From Craspedostauros australis (lineage: Eukaryota > Bacillariophyta > Bacillariophyceae > Mastogloiales > Achnanthaceae), in assembly GCA_026770025.1 (NCBI GenBank), contig JAMXDE010000003.1, positions 2,480,001-2,544,000 of the forward strand: a DNA stretch of 64,000 nucleotides, written 5' to 3'. Below are positions 44,096 to 54,560 of this stretch, in pieces (the stretch's first letter is position 1; every line of letters begins with the position of its first letter). The notes under the pieces are model-generated. The model was not told the DNA's origin. It made no database searches and saw only the letters and a program-made list of their open reading frames with translations. The position numbers and the translations under genes were made by a program.

Positions 44096-44476
44096 TTATG
44101 GATTAAACCACTGCTCTCGAAAGCCAGCGGGCACGAACAGCGACGACCCCACCATGATGGTCGCCATTGCGAAACCTGCGTACACCGACAAGCTCATGAA
44201 TTTGGAAGAATTCGCTATCTGTTCACTGACGTTGGTGTTGCTGTCCCGAAACATGAGATGGGCCAACTTCAGCCCAAATCCCATCGAAAAGCCACGCAGC
44301 ATGACCTCGCCCGTTTGCATCCAATGCAAGACGAAAATCCATAGCGCATTGGCGAAGACCTCCCAGGTAAACTGTTCAGGGCACTGCGGGTCGACGGGGC
44401 ACGGCGGGTCGATGGGGCAATCGGGGTTCATCGGGCTGGTGTACTTGTCGTAAAGATCCGAGTAGGAGTATGACAT
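44096..44476 (-). CDS. Small membrane protein, unknown
   Basis: The ATG at 44476 gives 126 residues beginning MSYSYSDLYDKYTSPM. A Pro/Cys-rich stretch of CP[IV]DP repeats (PDCPIDPPCPVDPQCPEQF, about residues 18-36) precedes two likely membrane helices, FANALWIFVLHW (about 41-55) and LSVYAGFAMATIMVGSSLFV (about 96-116). The composition and clean start suggest a real gene. No known family is recognised. The repeated Cys-Pro units could bind metal or form disulfides, but this is inference. Confidence 0.6.
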   Translation of the reverse strand: MSYSYSDLYDKYTSPMNPDCPIDPPCPVDPQCPEQFTWEVFANALWIFVLHWMQTGEVMLRGFSMGFGLKLAHLMFRDSNTNVSEQIANSSKFMSLSVYAGFAMATIMVGSSLFVPAGFREQWFNP

Positions 44477-45773
44477 TCGATACCTGATCAGCGATGACGA
44501 GCACGACGAACTTGTGCCCAGTCGCTGCGATGGGTTCGGTCGGGTCGAGTGTTGGTGTCCCTGTTTCTCTTTATGGTGCTACTCCTTTTGCAGCTGTTCA
44601 CACTGCTGCTGCTGCACTTCATCACTGCCTCACCGTGAATGGTGTGGTATAATACTAAGTACATTGGGTACGAGGACGAGTGCGAGAAAGTCTGAGCATG
44701 AGACACACCAGTGTTGCTTGTTGGTGTTGGTCATGGGCACCACCGACGTTGGGAGAGTTCCACGTTGCTAATTGCGCATCCACGCTGGGGGCGCTCTCTG
44801 TCGACACGGTCTTGGCAGCCGAGATGGCAAAATTGGAATCCGCTTCTCAAAATGTGGTGTTCGGATTCTACAGAACAAACCAAGATCCACAATAGCATGC
44901 GATCGAAGCTAGTTGTCTAATGGAGTTGCGATAAATTCGGAATTGCACCAATAATCTGGCATCTTGCAAAACAAGCGAAGACTGCGCAAACAGGATGGAT
45001 CGTATCAAACGCGTCGCCTCCGCGACCACGAGGACGAGGTCGTCGATGGTTGTGGTTGTGATTGTGATTGTTCCGCCGCTCCAATCAATCCTTTTGCGCC
45101 ATCACCAGCATGAACATCGACGTTGCCAGGTTCTCTCCTCCCTCTTGTTGGCACGGTCCTCCTTGCCGAAGGATCCGTTGGCATGCCACACGATCGAAGA
45201 CACCAGTACACACTCGTACTCGGATGGTACTGTTCTAATGTGCTGGACGCCGATCGTACTCCGTCCATGCTGTGAATACTTCACACGCAGACTTGGCTGG
45301 AATCAAGCTTGTGGCATAACATCACGCGCGCAAGAGAACAATTCCTCCCAAGATACTCTGTGCTCCTTCCCCTGATCTACGCTGTTGGCATCCCACCAAA
45401 CATCAGAACAAGACCAATAGGTGCCCAGGATGCACGTGCACGAGTATGGTATGGCATGATAGTACCATAAATGTACACATCACGCTTCCCAACATCGCCG
45501 ATGTCAATAGAGCCATTGCATCTGAGATGGGAGGGAACAAATGAGGTGGCGAAGACTGAGCCGAAATGCTCCCACCGACGCGCGCTGCGCACCGAGCAGC
45601 TTTGATGCCCAGATCTTTCGTCGGTGCCCCGTCTCCAAGTCATCACTTTGCGAGTTCCAAGGCATCTCCAAATTCACTTCCATCCGTCATCTCCTCACAA
45701 AATCAGCAACCGCACAACTACCCATCCAATCAATCAATCAATCAACCAATCAATCAACCAATCGAGCAACAAA
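44477..45773. other. Spacer between divergent genes
   Basis: About 1.3 kb without a supported gene. Short frames such as 44995-45375 (plus) show no domain. A tract of AATC units at about 45727-45766 ends eight bases before the ATG of the spondin-like gene. Confidence 0.5.
45727..45766 (+). repeat. AATC tetranucleotide repeat in 5' leader
   Basis: About ten AATC/AACC units precede the ATG at 45774 and would lie in the 5' untranslated region. Like several other leaders here it contains almost no G. Confidence 0.85.
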
Positions 45774-46754
45774 ATGATGTTCAAGACCAGCACCCTCGCT
45801 CTCCTCGTGGCCTCTGCCATGACCCTCCTCGCCAACAACGATGCCACCTTCGTTGCCGCCCACAACTCCGACAACGAAAAGGTCGATGACTTTGACATCC
45901 TCAAGGCCACTCGCCGACTCAAGGCCGGCAGCAGTCCGGATGGACCACAGTCCCTCAATGTCCGCGTCACCAACCTGGCCTTCCGCCAACCATTCAGCGG
46001 CCTCTTCGTCATGGTCCACACCCGTGCCGCCGGTCCTCTCTTCACCCTCGGTACGCCAGCCAGCGCTGCCCTCGGAACCTTCGCTGAGAACGGAGATCCA
46101 TCCGCTTTGGTCACCGCATACAATGGCGAGCCAGGTGTCGCCACCGCCATGGCCGTCCCAGGCCCAATCGGACCAGGCGGCAGCCTCGATATCCCAGTCA
46201 CCGTCCCAGCTGGCTACTACGTCACCATCGCCACCATGGCGGTCAACACCAACGATTGGTAAGTCATGAGATCAGAATCCCTTAATGAATGAATGCGCGC
46301 GTGCGTGCGGACTTGCATGTGTACTGCCGGTGGCTTCTTCGCCATTGTCGCTGTTGAGCCAGCGTATGGCATCGCATCGCAACGCACCACATCTCTCACA
46401 CTATTCTGCCTCCATTGCTCCATTCTCGCATCCGATGACATGACACATTCACGCGATCTCCAATACAATTCCATCGCCAATTGCAGCTTCGTCGCCTTGA
46501 ACGGTGCCAAGATCAGGCCAGGTGACATGTTCCGCGGGGTTGGATACGATTCCGGCACCGAGGTCAACAACCAGCAATGCGACTCCATCCCAGGACCAGC
46601 TTGTCCAGCCGGAAACAACGCTGATGGCAACGGTGAGGGCTTCGTTCACATCCATCGCGGCATCCAGTCTGATGTTCCAACCAACACCCTCCCAAATACC
46701 CAGAACTACGACTGGCGCAACCCGATGGTCCAGTTCCGCGTCATGAGCGCCTAA
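45774..46754 (+). CDS. Secreted spondin-domain-like protein
   Basis: Two exons, 45774-46258 and 46487-46754, with a 228-base intron (GTAAGT...GCAG) joined in phase 2, give 250 residues. The signal peptide is MMFKTSTLALLVASAMTLLA. The mature part matches spondin N-type domains: VRVTNLAFRQPFSGLFVMVH, GPLFTLGTPAS, VNTND joined to CFVALNGAKI, YDSGTEVNNQ, IPGPACPAGN and GEGFVHIHRGI. In animals such domains occur in extracellular matrix proteins; in bacteria and microalgae they are secreted proteins of uncertain role. No catalytic residues are expected. Location outside the cell or on the cell wall is likely. The gene is tail-to-tail with the polytopic membrane protein gene. Confidence 0.82.
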
Positions 46755-47276
46755 GTAACAGGCAGAAGTAGCGGCGCAACAATAGCTCCACCAATCCCTT
46801 TGATGAATGCATGTATGAAGAGAAAGACAGAAAGAATGGAGAGATGGACGCGCTGGTTTGTTCAGCAGATTCTTGTAAGAATAGCTCGTAGACTGCGCCA
46901 ACATCACGAATGCTCTCACGTGAAGCACCGATAGAGAAATTCTGAGTCATTCCATTATACCTACGAGTACTCGTCCTTTGACATGCGTCACACCAAGGCA
47001 TCCAAAGACGAACTGTCTTTGCAAGAAACACGAAATTGCGCGAAATGATGGAATTGATGGAATCTCAACGTACTCGCACATTGCTGCGGGCAGTGTCGTG
47101 CTATGAATTTCGTACAAGTGGAGAGAGGGAGAGAATCGTTTATTTGATGTGATGCAAATATAGTGGTGCTATGTTTTATGTGCAGAGTATTGGAGCCATC
47201 GTTCAGCGTCGCGGCTTCTTTAGCAGTGTCCATCCATACCCATAAACGTATGTACATTCCGTCATGATCGTGGTCG
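46755..47276. other. Spacer between convergent genes
   Basis: Contains TACGAGTACTCGT at 46962-46974, one of the recurring octamer sites. No gene is supported. Confidence 0.5.
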
Positions 47277-48527
47277 TTACAGTCCGTGCTCCGAGATGAA
47301 TGCGTCGATGGCTGGCATATCGCATGTGTATGCGAATGGGAAATCCATCGCTTGTGTTGCGATGAATTGCAGAAGACCATGCAGAAGGAAGGCGTAGAAT
47401 GAAAGCCGCAGTCCCTTGCTGGCGTTCTTTGCGCTGATGGACGCATCAGATGTTGATGTAGCAGTGGCGGTCTCGTTGTGCTGCCTCATGTTCTTTGGAA
47501 TCGTGATGTAGATGAGAGTCGCCACCATCAGCAGCATGTAGGCACCGTGAGTGGTGGCTAGGTGCTGGATGCGGATACTGATGATGTCATGGTGGTGAGC
47601 AGGACACCCCGTCATTCGGAACGCAATGCGAAAGCCCCACCGTGAGAACCCCGTGCCGCAGATCGTCGTCATGAGCAAGGTCATGTACGTGATGTGAAGA
47701 CGGAAACGCACGGCGCGGCTGGGGATGCGCTTGGTGTCGTGCAGGCTGGAGCGGCTCAACCACCAGAACATGGCGATCATGGTCGGTGTGAGAAGTGCTG
47801 CGGCGAAAGGTAGGGAGTACTGAGCGGTCTGCCACATGGTTGGATGGACGGCATCCGCCAACAGATGCCCCTGTGCCAATGCGGCTGACTTGGTGGAAAC
47901 GAAGACCCAGGAAGCGCTTGTGTGGAGTTCGACGATGATGGCTGGGAGGAGCACGTCCAAAGCGAACCATCCCAGGATGGAATGCAGTCTGTAGGCCTTG
48001 AAGATGGCGGTGAGAACCTGCGCGGTGGATACGACAGCCCAAAGGGACATGAGGATGAGGTGGAGGTGGTCGATGAGGTAGCGCTGGAGCTCGGGGAGGC
48101 TGCCGCCACTCCATGAGTTCTTGGTGACCACGTAGATGATGAAAGGGATCATCGCTGACATGCACATGACGAGGTTGATCATGGCGAGCGTTCTTGATGT
48201 GACCTTGGGGATGTGCCAATGACGGTAGGCGTGAAGGCAGATGGCGATAGTGAAGATGGTGTTGATCATCCAGTACGATGATGGCAGCGTCTCGGTGAAG
48301 ATGGGAGTTTGTTCTTGGAGAGTGGTGGTGGTGGTGGTGGTGGTGATGATGCTGCTGCCGCTGACAAGCGCCTGCATGCTGCTGTTGCCAATGGAGTGTG
48401 CCACAGGAGCAACGGCGGACAAAATGTTGGTGAGGTTACCTCCGCCGGGTGAGATGGCGAGCATCGTCATGGACAGTCCTTCGTAGGATGCCGCGCTATT
48501 GGCGCATGTGGACATGGGGATACTCAT
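47277..48527 (-). CDS. Polytopic membrane protein, unknown
   Basis: The frame gives 416 residues from the ATG at 48527. The N-terminal 70 residues are Ser/Thr-rich with a run of Thr (encoded by a GGT/ACC microsatellite near 48325-48350) and may face the lumen or outside. About eight hydrophobic segments follow: YWMINTIFTIAICLHAY, LAMINLVMCMSAMIPFIIYV, LHLILMSLWAVVSTAQVLTA, ILGWFALDVLLPAIIV, QYSLPFAAALLTPTMIAMFW, FRLHITYMTLLMTTICG, GAYMLLMVATLIYITI and LRLSFYAFLLHGLLQFIA. Several His residues lie in or near membrane segments. No family signature was recognised, so a receptor, oxidoreductase or transporter role cannot be chosen. Confidence 0.7.
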   Translation of the reverse strand: MSIPMSTCANSAASYEGLSMTMLAISPGGGNLTNILSAVAPVAHSIGNSSMQALVSGSSIITTTTTTTTLQEQTPIFTETLPSSYWMINTIFTIAICLHAYRHWHIPKVTSRTLAMINLVMCMSAMIPFIIYVVTKNSWSGGSLPELQRYLIDHLHLILMSLWAVVSTAQVLTAIFKAYRLHSILGWFALDVLLPAIIVELHTSASWVFVSTKSAALAQGHLLADAVHPTMWQTAQYSLPFAAALLTPTMIAMFWWLSRSSLHDTKRIPSRAVRFRLHITYMTLLMTTICGTGFSRWGFRIAFRMTGCPAHHHDIISIRIQHLATTHGAYMLLMVATLIYITIPKNMRQHNETATATSTSDASISAKNASKGLRLSFYAFLLHGLLQFIATQAMDFPFAYTCDMPAIDAFISEHGL

Positions 48528-50804
48528 GTTGAGATGCTGTTGTGTTGCGATGTTGCGTTTGCTTGGTTCTTGTGGTCGATTTTGTGAGCCTCTGGATCAG
48601 CGAGATTATGGCAAGATTGTGTGCTTTGGGGAGGGAGGGCCGCCCACGACGAGTGGTCATGCACAGAACGCGCGAAGAGCGAAGTGGAACGAACTCCATT
48701 CATGTGGATGCACGCAGCACAAGCGACTTCCTTTCATGGTTGTGCTGCCGTTTCGTCATGCCAGGAACTTCGCTGATTACGATGCTGGTACGCGTGAGCA
48801 TGAGTACTGCTATCCATGCAATTGTGCACCATGGAGGTTGCTCAATGAACCTCCGAAGCAAAACAAAGTGCCGGATGGTTGGTGATCCGCGCTCCGGACC
48901 GCGCGAAACTTCGAATCGGACATCATCCGCAGCCATTCATTATTGTTGATGTGTGCATCTTCTGGGGGTTTCCTTCGTTGTTTGTCACGGGCGGAGCCTC
49001 CTTGTGTGGGTCAAAATGTGAACGCGCGCATTTGCATGTTTGACCGTTTGTTACCAGCTCGACCTTTCAATAAATCTCAAGCCTCCTCGGACTACGTATC
49101 CGTCCCCACATCGCCATACATTTTGTATGTCTCAAAATGTCGTCAGAAGTCCAATCGCAAAAGGTGAAGGGATGTTGTTTCCGGAGCTGCCTTTGTTCGT
49201 GTGTATTCGGAGAAGGCTGAGCATCCTCAACGCGCCACCATTAGTGCTCATCCATGATCCTCGAGGCATAGCAGAGATGTCAGAGCGTGAGGCAATTCGA
49301 CGCGTACTTGTGATACTCGAGGCCTTGCGGAGAAATGTGAGACAGAATGAGGGATCCGCACCATAGAGAACAACATGTTGAATAATCATCGTCAGTACGG
49401 GAGGGCTTCTAATTGCTTTGTTCCCGAAGTAGGAGTTGATGTCCGTGCGTGAGTATGGTCCACATTGTGTGAACCAGCTTCAGCTTAAGTGCGCTCTGTC
49501 GAGGAGCACTCGGACGCCGCTCGACTTTCTTACGTGATTGTTCAGGTACCGAATTCGTCCAAACTAGTATTCTAACAAGCGAATCCGACAATCGCCAACG
49601 ATGCTCTCTTGCGTCACCAGCCCAATGCAACCAGGATGGTGCACAGGAATCCTCTACTATACTCTCCTCTGCTCTACTCTTCTAATTTTGGAAGTGCTCC
49701 TGTTCGAGGCATGTACAGCATCTATCGACGCTTCATGCAGCACAACAACTACAATCCAACATACGTGCAGATCAGATACAATCAGTTGACATTCCAAGAC
49801 GCTGAGACAGCGAGGGAGGCAGAGGGAGGAAGGTGGCGTTGAACCCTCGGCTGTCCAGGATGGAGGCGACGACAGCGCGCGGCAAGTTCACCCCACCGAT
49901 GCATCGATCCGCCACGCGATGGTCGCAATGTCGTCGACGTGGGTGTGGTGCACACTCTTGTTCCGGAATCATTGGCACTCTCGCGCCAATCACATTGGTA
50001 TCCCATCGCAACCAACACCTACGACTATGGTCACACATGCTTTTCGCGCGAATCGCTTCTCAAAATCGAGCAGAGTTGAGTGTACAGTAGAGTATCACGC
50101 CAATAAATTAGAGCGGAAGAGTAAACAGACGCAAGCGTCATCGTTGTCGGTCGACCATGACTGTCACGGACTTGTTGTGCGTCGCCTCTGTTTGAAAGTC
50201 GCGCAACCTTGATCCCGATTGTCCACAACAAGTTCGCTGAACCAAACCGACCCTTTGGGCCGGAGGCTGGCCTTGCTGCCCAATTTGACACCACCAACGA
50301 ATGCACGTACTACAATAGTTGTCACAGTGTTCGACATACACTGTCCGATAAAGGTTCGTTTTAGAGTTTCGATTGATCGAAGTTGTGAACTGTCGTAAAT
50401 CAAGGTTTACCGTGGCTTTCAAATCAAGCTCTCGCCATCACTGAAAATATGAGAGCATTCCAGGTCCATGGATTTACCAGAGCAGCAATAGCACCAGGAG
50501 GGCACACGCGCATGGATACAAGCAGTAATCTATTCGACTCTACTCTACTATTATGCGATAGAAGTGCGTCCATCTGCCTGAAGAGCATGGCGTTCCGACC
50601 AAAGCAAGCCATGGCCTGGACAGCGTCTGCCATCGCAAAAGTTGGCATTCAACCTGCCAAACTCAGAGAGAGTCGTCATAAACGCACAAACAGGAGTGTG
50701 AGTGTAAGTTCAGATGGATCTTACCATATGATAGTAGTATGTAGAGAGTGTAATTATGCGCAGGACTTGCTCACAGGAAGCCGAGTCGACGCTGCGGCGA
50801 ACGT
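48528..50804. other. 2.3-kb spacer; no supported gene
   Basis: Many short frames lie on both strands (for example 48542-48949 plus, 49040-49366 plus, 50424-50648 minus). None has a recognisable domain, a convincing signal or splice partners. It contains the promoter of the polytopic membrane protein and the 3' end of the symporter gene. Confidence 0.5.
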
Positions 50805-52478
50805 CTAAGGAGTGATGGCCTCGTCGTCGCTGGACTTGTCACTGCCGATTGACTTGTCGGGAAGCAAAACAGAATCGTGAACCGTGGTTTGTTCCATGTG
50901 CTCGATGACATCGATGGGTGCCAAGGCAGTCACCATCCTTGCCACAACAGCGTCACCGGTGATGTTGAGAGCCGTGATGAGGCGGTCCGTGAACCAATCG
51001 ATGGCTACGATGTATTCGAAGCCATCGGGAGTGCCGGATCCGTTGAAGACGGTGTTGTATGCGGTGATGATCAGCGCCAATGCCGAGGCTGGAATTGGTG
51101 CAGTTCCGGCAGAGCCAACCGAGGCAATGATGATCAAGAGGAAGTATGCCGATGCATCGACTTCGACTCCGTTGAGAATTGCCAGCCAGATGCACGAGCA
51201 TGGAAAGTAGGTAGCGCTCCCGTCCATGTTGATGGTGGCACCCAACGGGATGACGAAGCGCATGATGGATTCGGGGACTTCTCCCGTGCTTTCCACGCAG
51301 TGGAGAGTCATGGGAATGGTGGCAGCCGAGCTTGCGCATGCGAATGCCATGGTCTGGGCTGGGACGAGCTGGCGGAGGTAGGAGAAGGGATTGATCTTGC
51401 AGATGAGTCCAAGAAGGATGACGTGGACGAAGAGGATATGAAGCACCATCGACAGCATGCTGGCAACGACGAGGTATCCGACATTCTCAAATGCCTCTAC
51501 AAGATTGTCCTGGCCGCCGATGGCCCGGACAACGAGCGAGAAGACAGCGAAGGGTGTCACCATGATGATCCATTGGATGAGCTTGAGGAATACGTCGTTC
51601 ACCTCCTTGAAGAAGAGGATGACGCTGCTGCGGTCCGGGTCTCCGTTGACCCGCTCCATGAGGACCTTGCCCAAGGCAAAGCCGAAGGCGATGGCAAGGA
51701 TGACGATGGCAGCGAAGTTTCCCTCGTCGAAGGAAGAAAAGATGTTGGAAGTGACGAGCTTGGTGAAGACACCATCGTAGATGGTATCTGATAGGCTGAT
51801 GTCGTCACGGGCGCCGCTGCTCGTCGTCGCGAAGGTTTCAGAGATGTCATCGACCACGAAGTCGATGGCATTGTCGGATCCTTCCATGCACATGAGAGAT
51901 CCATCGTCTTGTTCTGTGATGAAGAAGCCGTCCTTGTTGCATCCGAAAGACATGCGGGCATCGCCGTCATCGTCGAAGCTGTTTTCGTGGAAGAAACCCT
52001 TGAACGAAAGGATTCCGATGATGCCAGCAACGGAGGCAATGGCTGTGGTGAGGAAGTAGAGACCGATGGCCGTCCATCCGATAGAGCTTGCGCGGCCGAG
52101 GCTCATCATGTCGACGACGGAGATGACGACGTTGATGAACACCAGCGGCAAGACGGCGGCGGTGAGAGCACGGATGAACATGTCACCGATGAGTCCGAGC
52201 CACTTGAGGGTGACTTCCTTGTCATCGGGATCTTCGGGCTCCCAGTAGCTTAGACCAACTCCAGTTCCGATGCCCACGCTGGCAAAGAGGAGGACGGAGA
52301 GGACTGGATATCGGGCCATGATGCCACATCCCATCGGAGAAGTAGGCGGCATGGCCGGCATGTCATCGGACGATGTCTGGGCTGCCTTGGGATCGGCAGT
52401 TGAGCTTTTGCCTTGGTTTGGTTTGATGGCTGTGTCCGCCATGGTGGTTTGGTTTGGTTTGGATGATTCTTGCATCAT
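50805..52478 (-). CDS. Dicarboxylate/amino acid:cation symporter (SLC1/EAAT family)
   Basis: 557 residues from the ATG at 52478. The polar N-terminus is followed by membrane segments, a large loop (about residues 155-230) as in eukaryotic SLC1 proteins, and the conserved C-terminal transport core. The core has hairpin 1 ACASSAATIPMTL (about 381), TM7 NMDGSATYFP (about 414, usually NMDGT), hairpin 2 SVGSAGTAPIPASALALI, and TM8 with DWFTDRLITALNITGDAVVA, whose Asp and Asn match substrate- and ion-binding positions. Family members use Na+ and often H+ gradients to import glutamate, aspartate or C4-dicarboxylates. The RMVTAL after TM8 lacks the fixed Arg that marks acidic amino acid carriers in some members, so substrate is undecided. 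Confidence 0.93.
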   Translation of the reverse strand: MMQESSKPNQTTMADTAIKPNQGKSSTADPKAAQTSSDDMPAMPPTSPMGCGIMARYPVLSVLLFASVGIGTGVGLSYWEPEDPDDKEVTLKWLGLIGDMFIRALTAAVLPLVFINVVISVVDMMSLGRASSIGWTAIGLYFLTTAIASVAGIIGILSFKGFFHENSFDDDGDARMSFGCNKDGFFITEQDDGSLMCMEGSDNAIDFVVDDISETFATTSSGARDDISLSDTIYDGVFTKLVTSNIFSSFDEGNFAAIVILAIAFGFALGKVLMERVNGDPDRSSVILFFKEVNDVFLKLIQWIIMVTPFAVFSLVVRAIGGQDNLVEAFENVGYLVVASMLSMVLHILFVHVILLGLICKINPFSYLRQLVPAQTMAFACASSAATIPMTLHCVESTGEVPESIMRFVIPLGATINMDGSATYFPCSCIWLAILNGVEVDASAYFLLIIIASVGSAGTAPIPASALALIITAYNTVFNGSGTPDGFEYIVAIDWFTDRLITALNITGDAVVARMVTALAPIDVIEHMEQTTVHDSVLLPDKSIGSDKSSDDEAITP

Positions 52479-54560
52479 TGTGTGCTTGCTTGATGAAGGG
52501 CTGTGATGTTCAGTTGCACCGTTTGTTGGTTTTATGACAACAATCGACCATCGACGTTTGCTCTTTGTTGCTCTTGCTCCCCCTGGCGTGTTTTTCCTCT
52601 GTACAAATCGCTTGATCGCTCGATTACATGCTTGCTTGCCCGATGGATCGATCGATTGATTAATCGATCGAGGGGATGCTTGTCAAGTGCCGCACATTCA
52701 CCTGGATGTAGTATCCAATTTCTTTCCTCCTTGAAGGAAGTTTGTAAGAGGCAGTGCACTCATCTCATACGTTTCGGTCCAGAAAGAGGAAGTGTAGAGG
52801 AACCGTAGAGTCGAAGTTCGCCCTGTTGGTGATGGAGGGAAGAGGGAAGCGACTTTGGTAATGCTCGGCGGCCTGCAGCAGCTGTAGATACCGCTTGCTC
52901 CTGGTGCTATTTTCTGGTGTTGTTGGATTCGTTTTTTCGCGAGGGAGGGTAAGTTGTATTTGGTGGCCAAAATGTGAAGACGTGCCGTTTATTGTATTGG
53001 TACGTGGTCTTGTGTACCACACCTACTCTGCATACGAGTATTGTTCCATCACAAATGTGTGCAGTGCACTGTTCGTGGGATAGATTATGATTCCGTGTCT
53101 CTTGTCAGCATCGCGAGTTTTCACACGTCTGAATCGGAACATCACGGAAACAGAACTTTGTTGGGAGGTGGCGCCCCTTGGCGTTGGCGGGTTCCTCGTG
53201 TTGCCATCCATCTGTCCCCATCGATCCAGAGAGGTGATTTCGAATGCGGGCCAGGAGGATCACGAAGCCAGAGCGCACTCGATCACAAGAACAGCAACCG
53301 CGAACTGCGATGTGCGAGGAAGGAAATGATAAGAAGGGAGAAGAAAGGAATCGCGCGGTGATCATACTAGTACTATCATGCACAGCAACGAACACGTCCA
53401 ATCCAAGCCGTTGATGCTTTACGTCTGCGGAAAGCACCCTGGCTTTCGGGATGCTGGTTCACGAGCCAAGTCGCTTCCACATTTTCCAACAGTGCCAGCC
53501 CCGGCTCCTGCGTCAGCAGATGGTACCGCTACTGTTGTGAACTCACCCGACAGAACTTAGCGTTCTCCGTGGCAAGGGCCATGGGCGACCCCCTTGCCCG
53601 ATTGATCGGAAATGATCTCTCATGGAAGACGGCGAAGTTCACGGCAGAATTGTGGCAGATCGCGTTGGCATTCGTTTCGCGTCGCTGATGCCGGCATGTA
53701 CGCGGAGGTGTTTGGTTGTGTTCCCATCGTCTTCTCGGATGATGACAAATGCTGTTGAATGAGGCTGAGACGGATGCGGAGGCAAAGGACGGGACAGGAA
53801 AAGCGGAGAAGGACGTGGCGCACAACTCAAGGGAGGCGCCCCGTGGTCGTCAGCACTCCAGCTGCGCATCCATCGCATTCCTTGGAGTTGGCGCCAAGGC
53901 CGCTGGGTCTGGTCCGCGCTTCCATCGCAGTCCGATAGAGTTGAACGGACAGCTTTGTACAAAGAGGAGGAGGAAAGGGAAGCGGAGCTGAGCAGGAAAG
54001 CAAGAAGATCGAAACTGTGAACGCGTATACCCGTATATCCGTAGTGCGATGCCATGCACATGTTCGGCTCAGATTCTGGTATCTGCAAGGAGACGCGCAT
54101 GCGATGGTGACAGAACAAAACATAGGCGCACCACGTGGAGGGACGGAAGCCACACTCCAAAACACTTGAACAATAGTACCATTCTGTCATCAATCCAGAT
54201 GTAAAGTGGTGCCCGGTTTGATACTTTCGCCCAACAGTGTTGGCTGCAGTACGAGTATCGACAAAGGACTTACTTGACATGCCCTGAATTGGATGTGGAT
54301 AGGAATGCAAGCAAGTCGGACTAGCTTGCGCCGCTTCATGGCTCGTAGCGTAGGAGTACGGTGCGATAGGAGCATTTGTACGGAGCTCTAATTTTTGTTA
54401 CGCCGGTCGTCATGGAGGTCTCGTTCCGTGCCTGTATACTGTCACATTCCACTACTCTCAGTTGGTGTCCACCAAACGATCGGCGCCTCGATGATTCGAG
54501 TGATGATGTGCTTGATTGGTTGAGTGCGAGCCTTCGCTTGCTGAGCAATTAATCGCAATC
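52479..54560. other. 2.1-kb spacer with a perfect inverted repeat
   Basis: No gene is supported. It holds the symporter promoter, a perfect hairpin at 52648-52671, and TACGAGTA sites at 53033-53040 and 54250-54257. Short frames such as 53639-54310 (minus) lack any domain. Confidence 0.5.
52648..52671. repeat. Perfect 10-base-pair inverted repeat
   Basis: TCGATCGATT and AATCGATCGA are exact reverse complements around a GATT loop, about 170 bases upstream of the symporter start. It could be a dimeric protein-binding site or a chance GATC-rich hairpin. Confidence 0.8.

Noticed and set aside
50877-51791. 304-codon plus-strand frame opposite the SLC1 symporter
   Set aside because: Its Asp/Glu-rich sequence is the mirror of hydrophobic codons in the symporter; no domain or conserved start.
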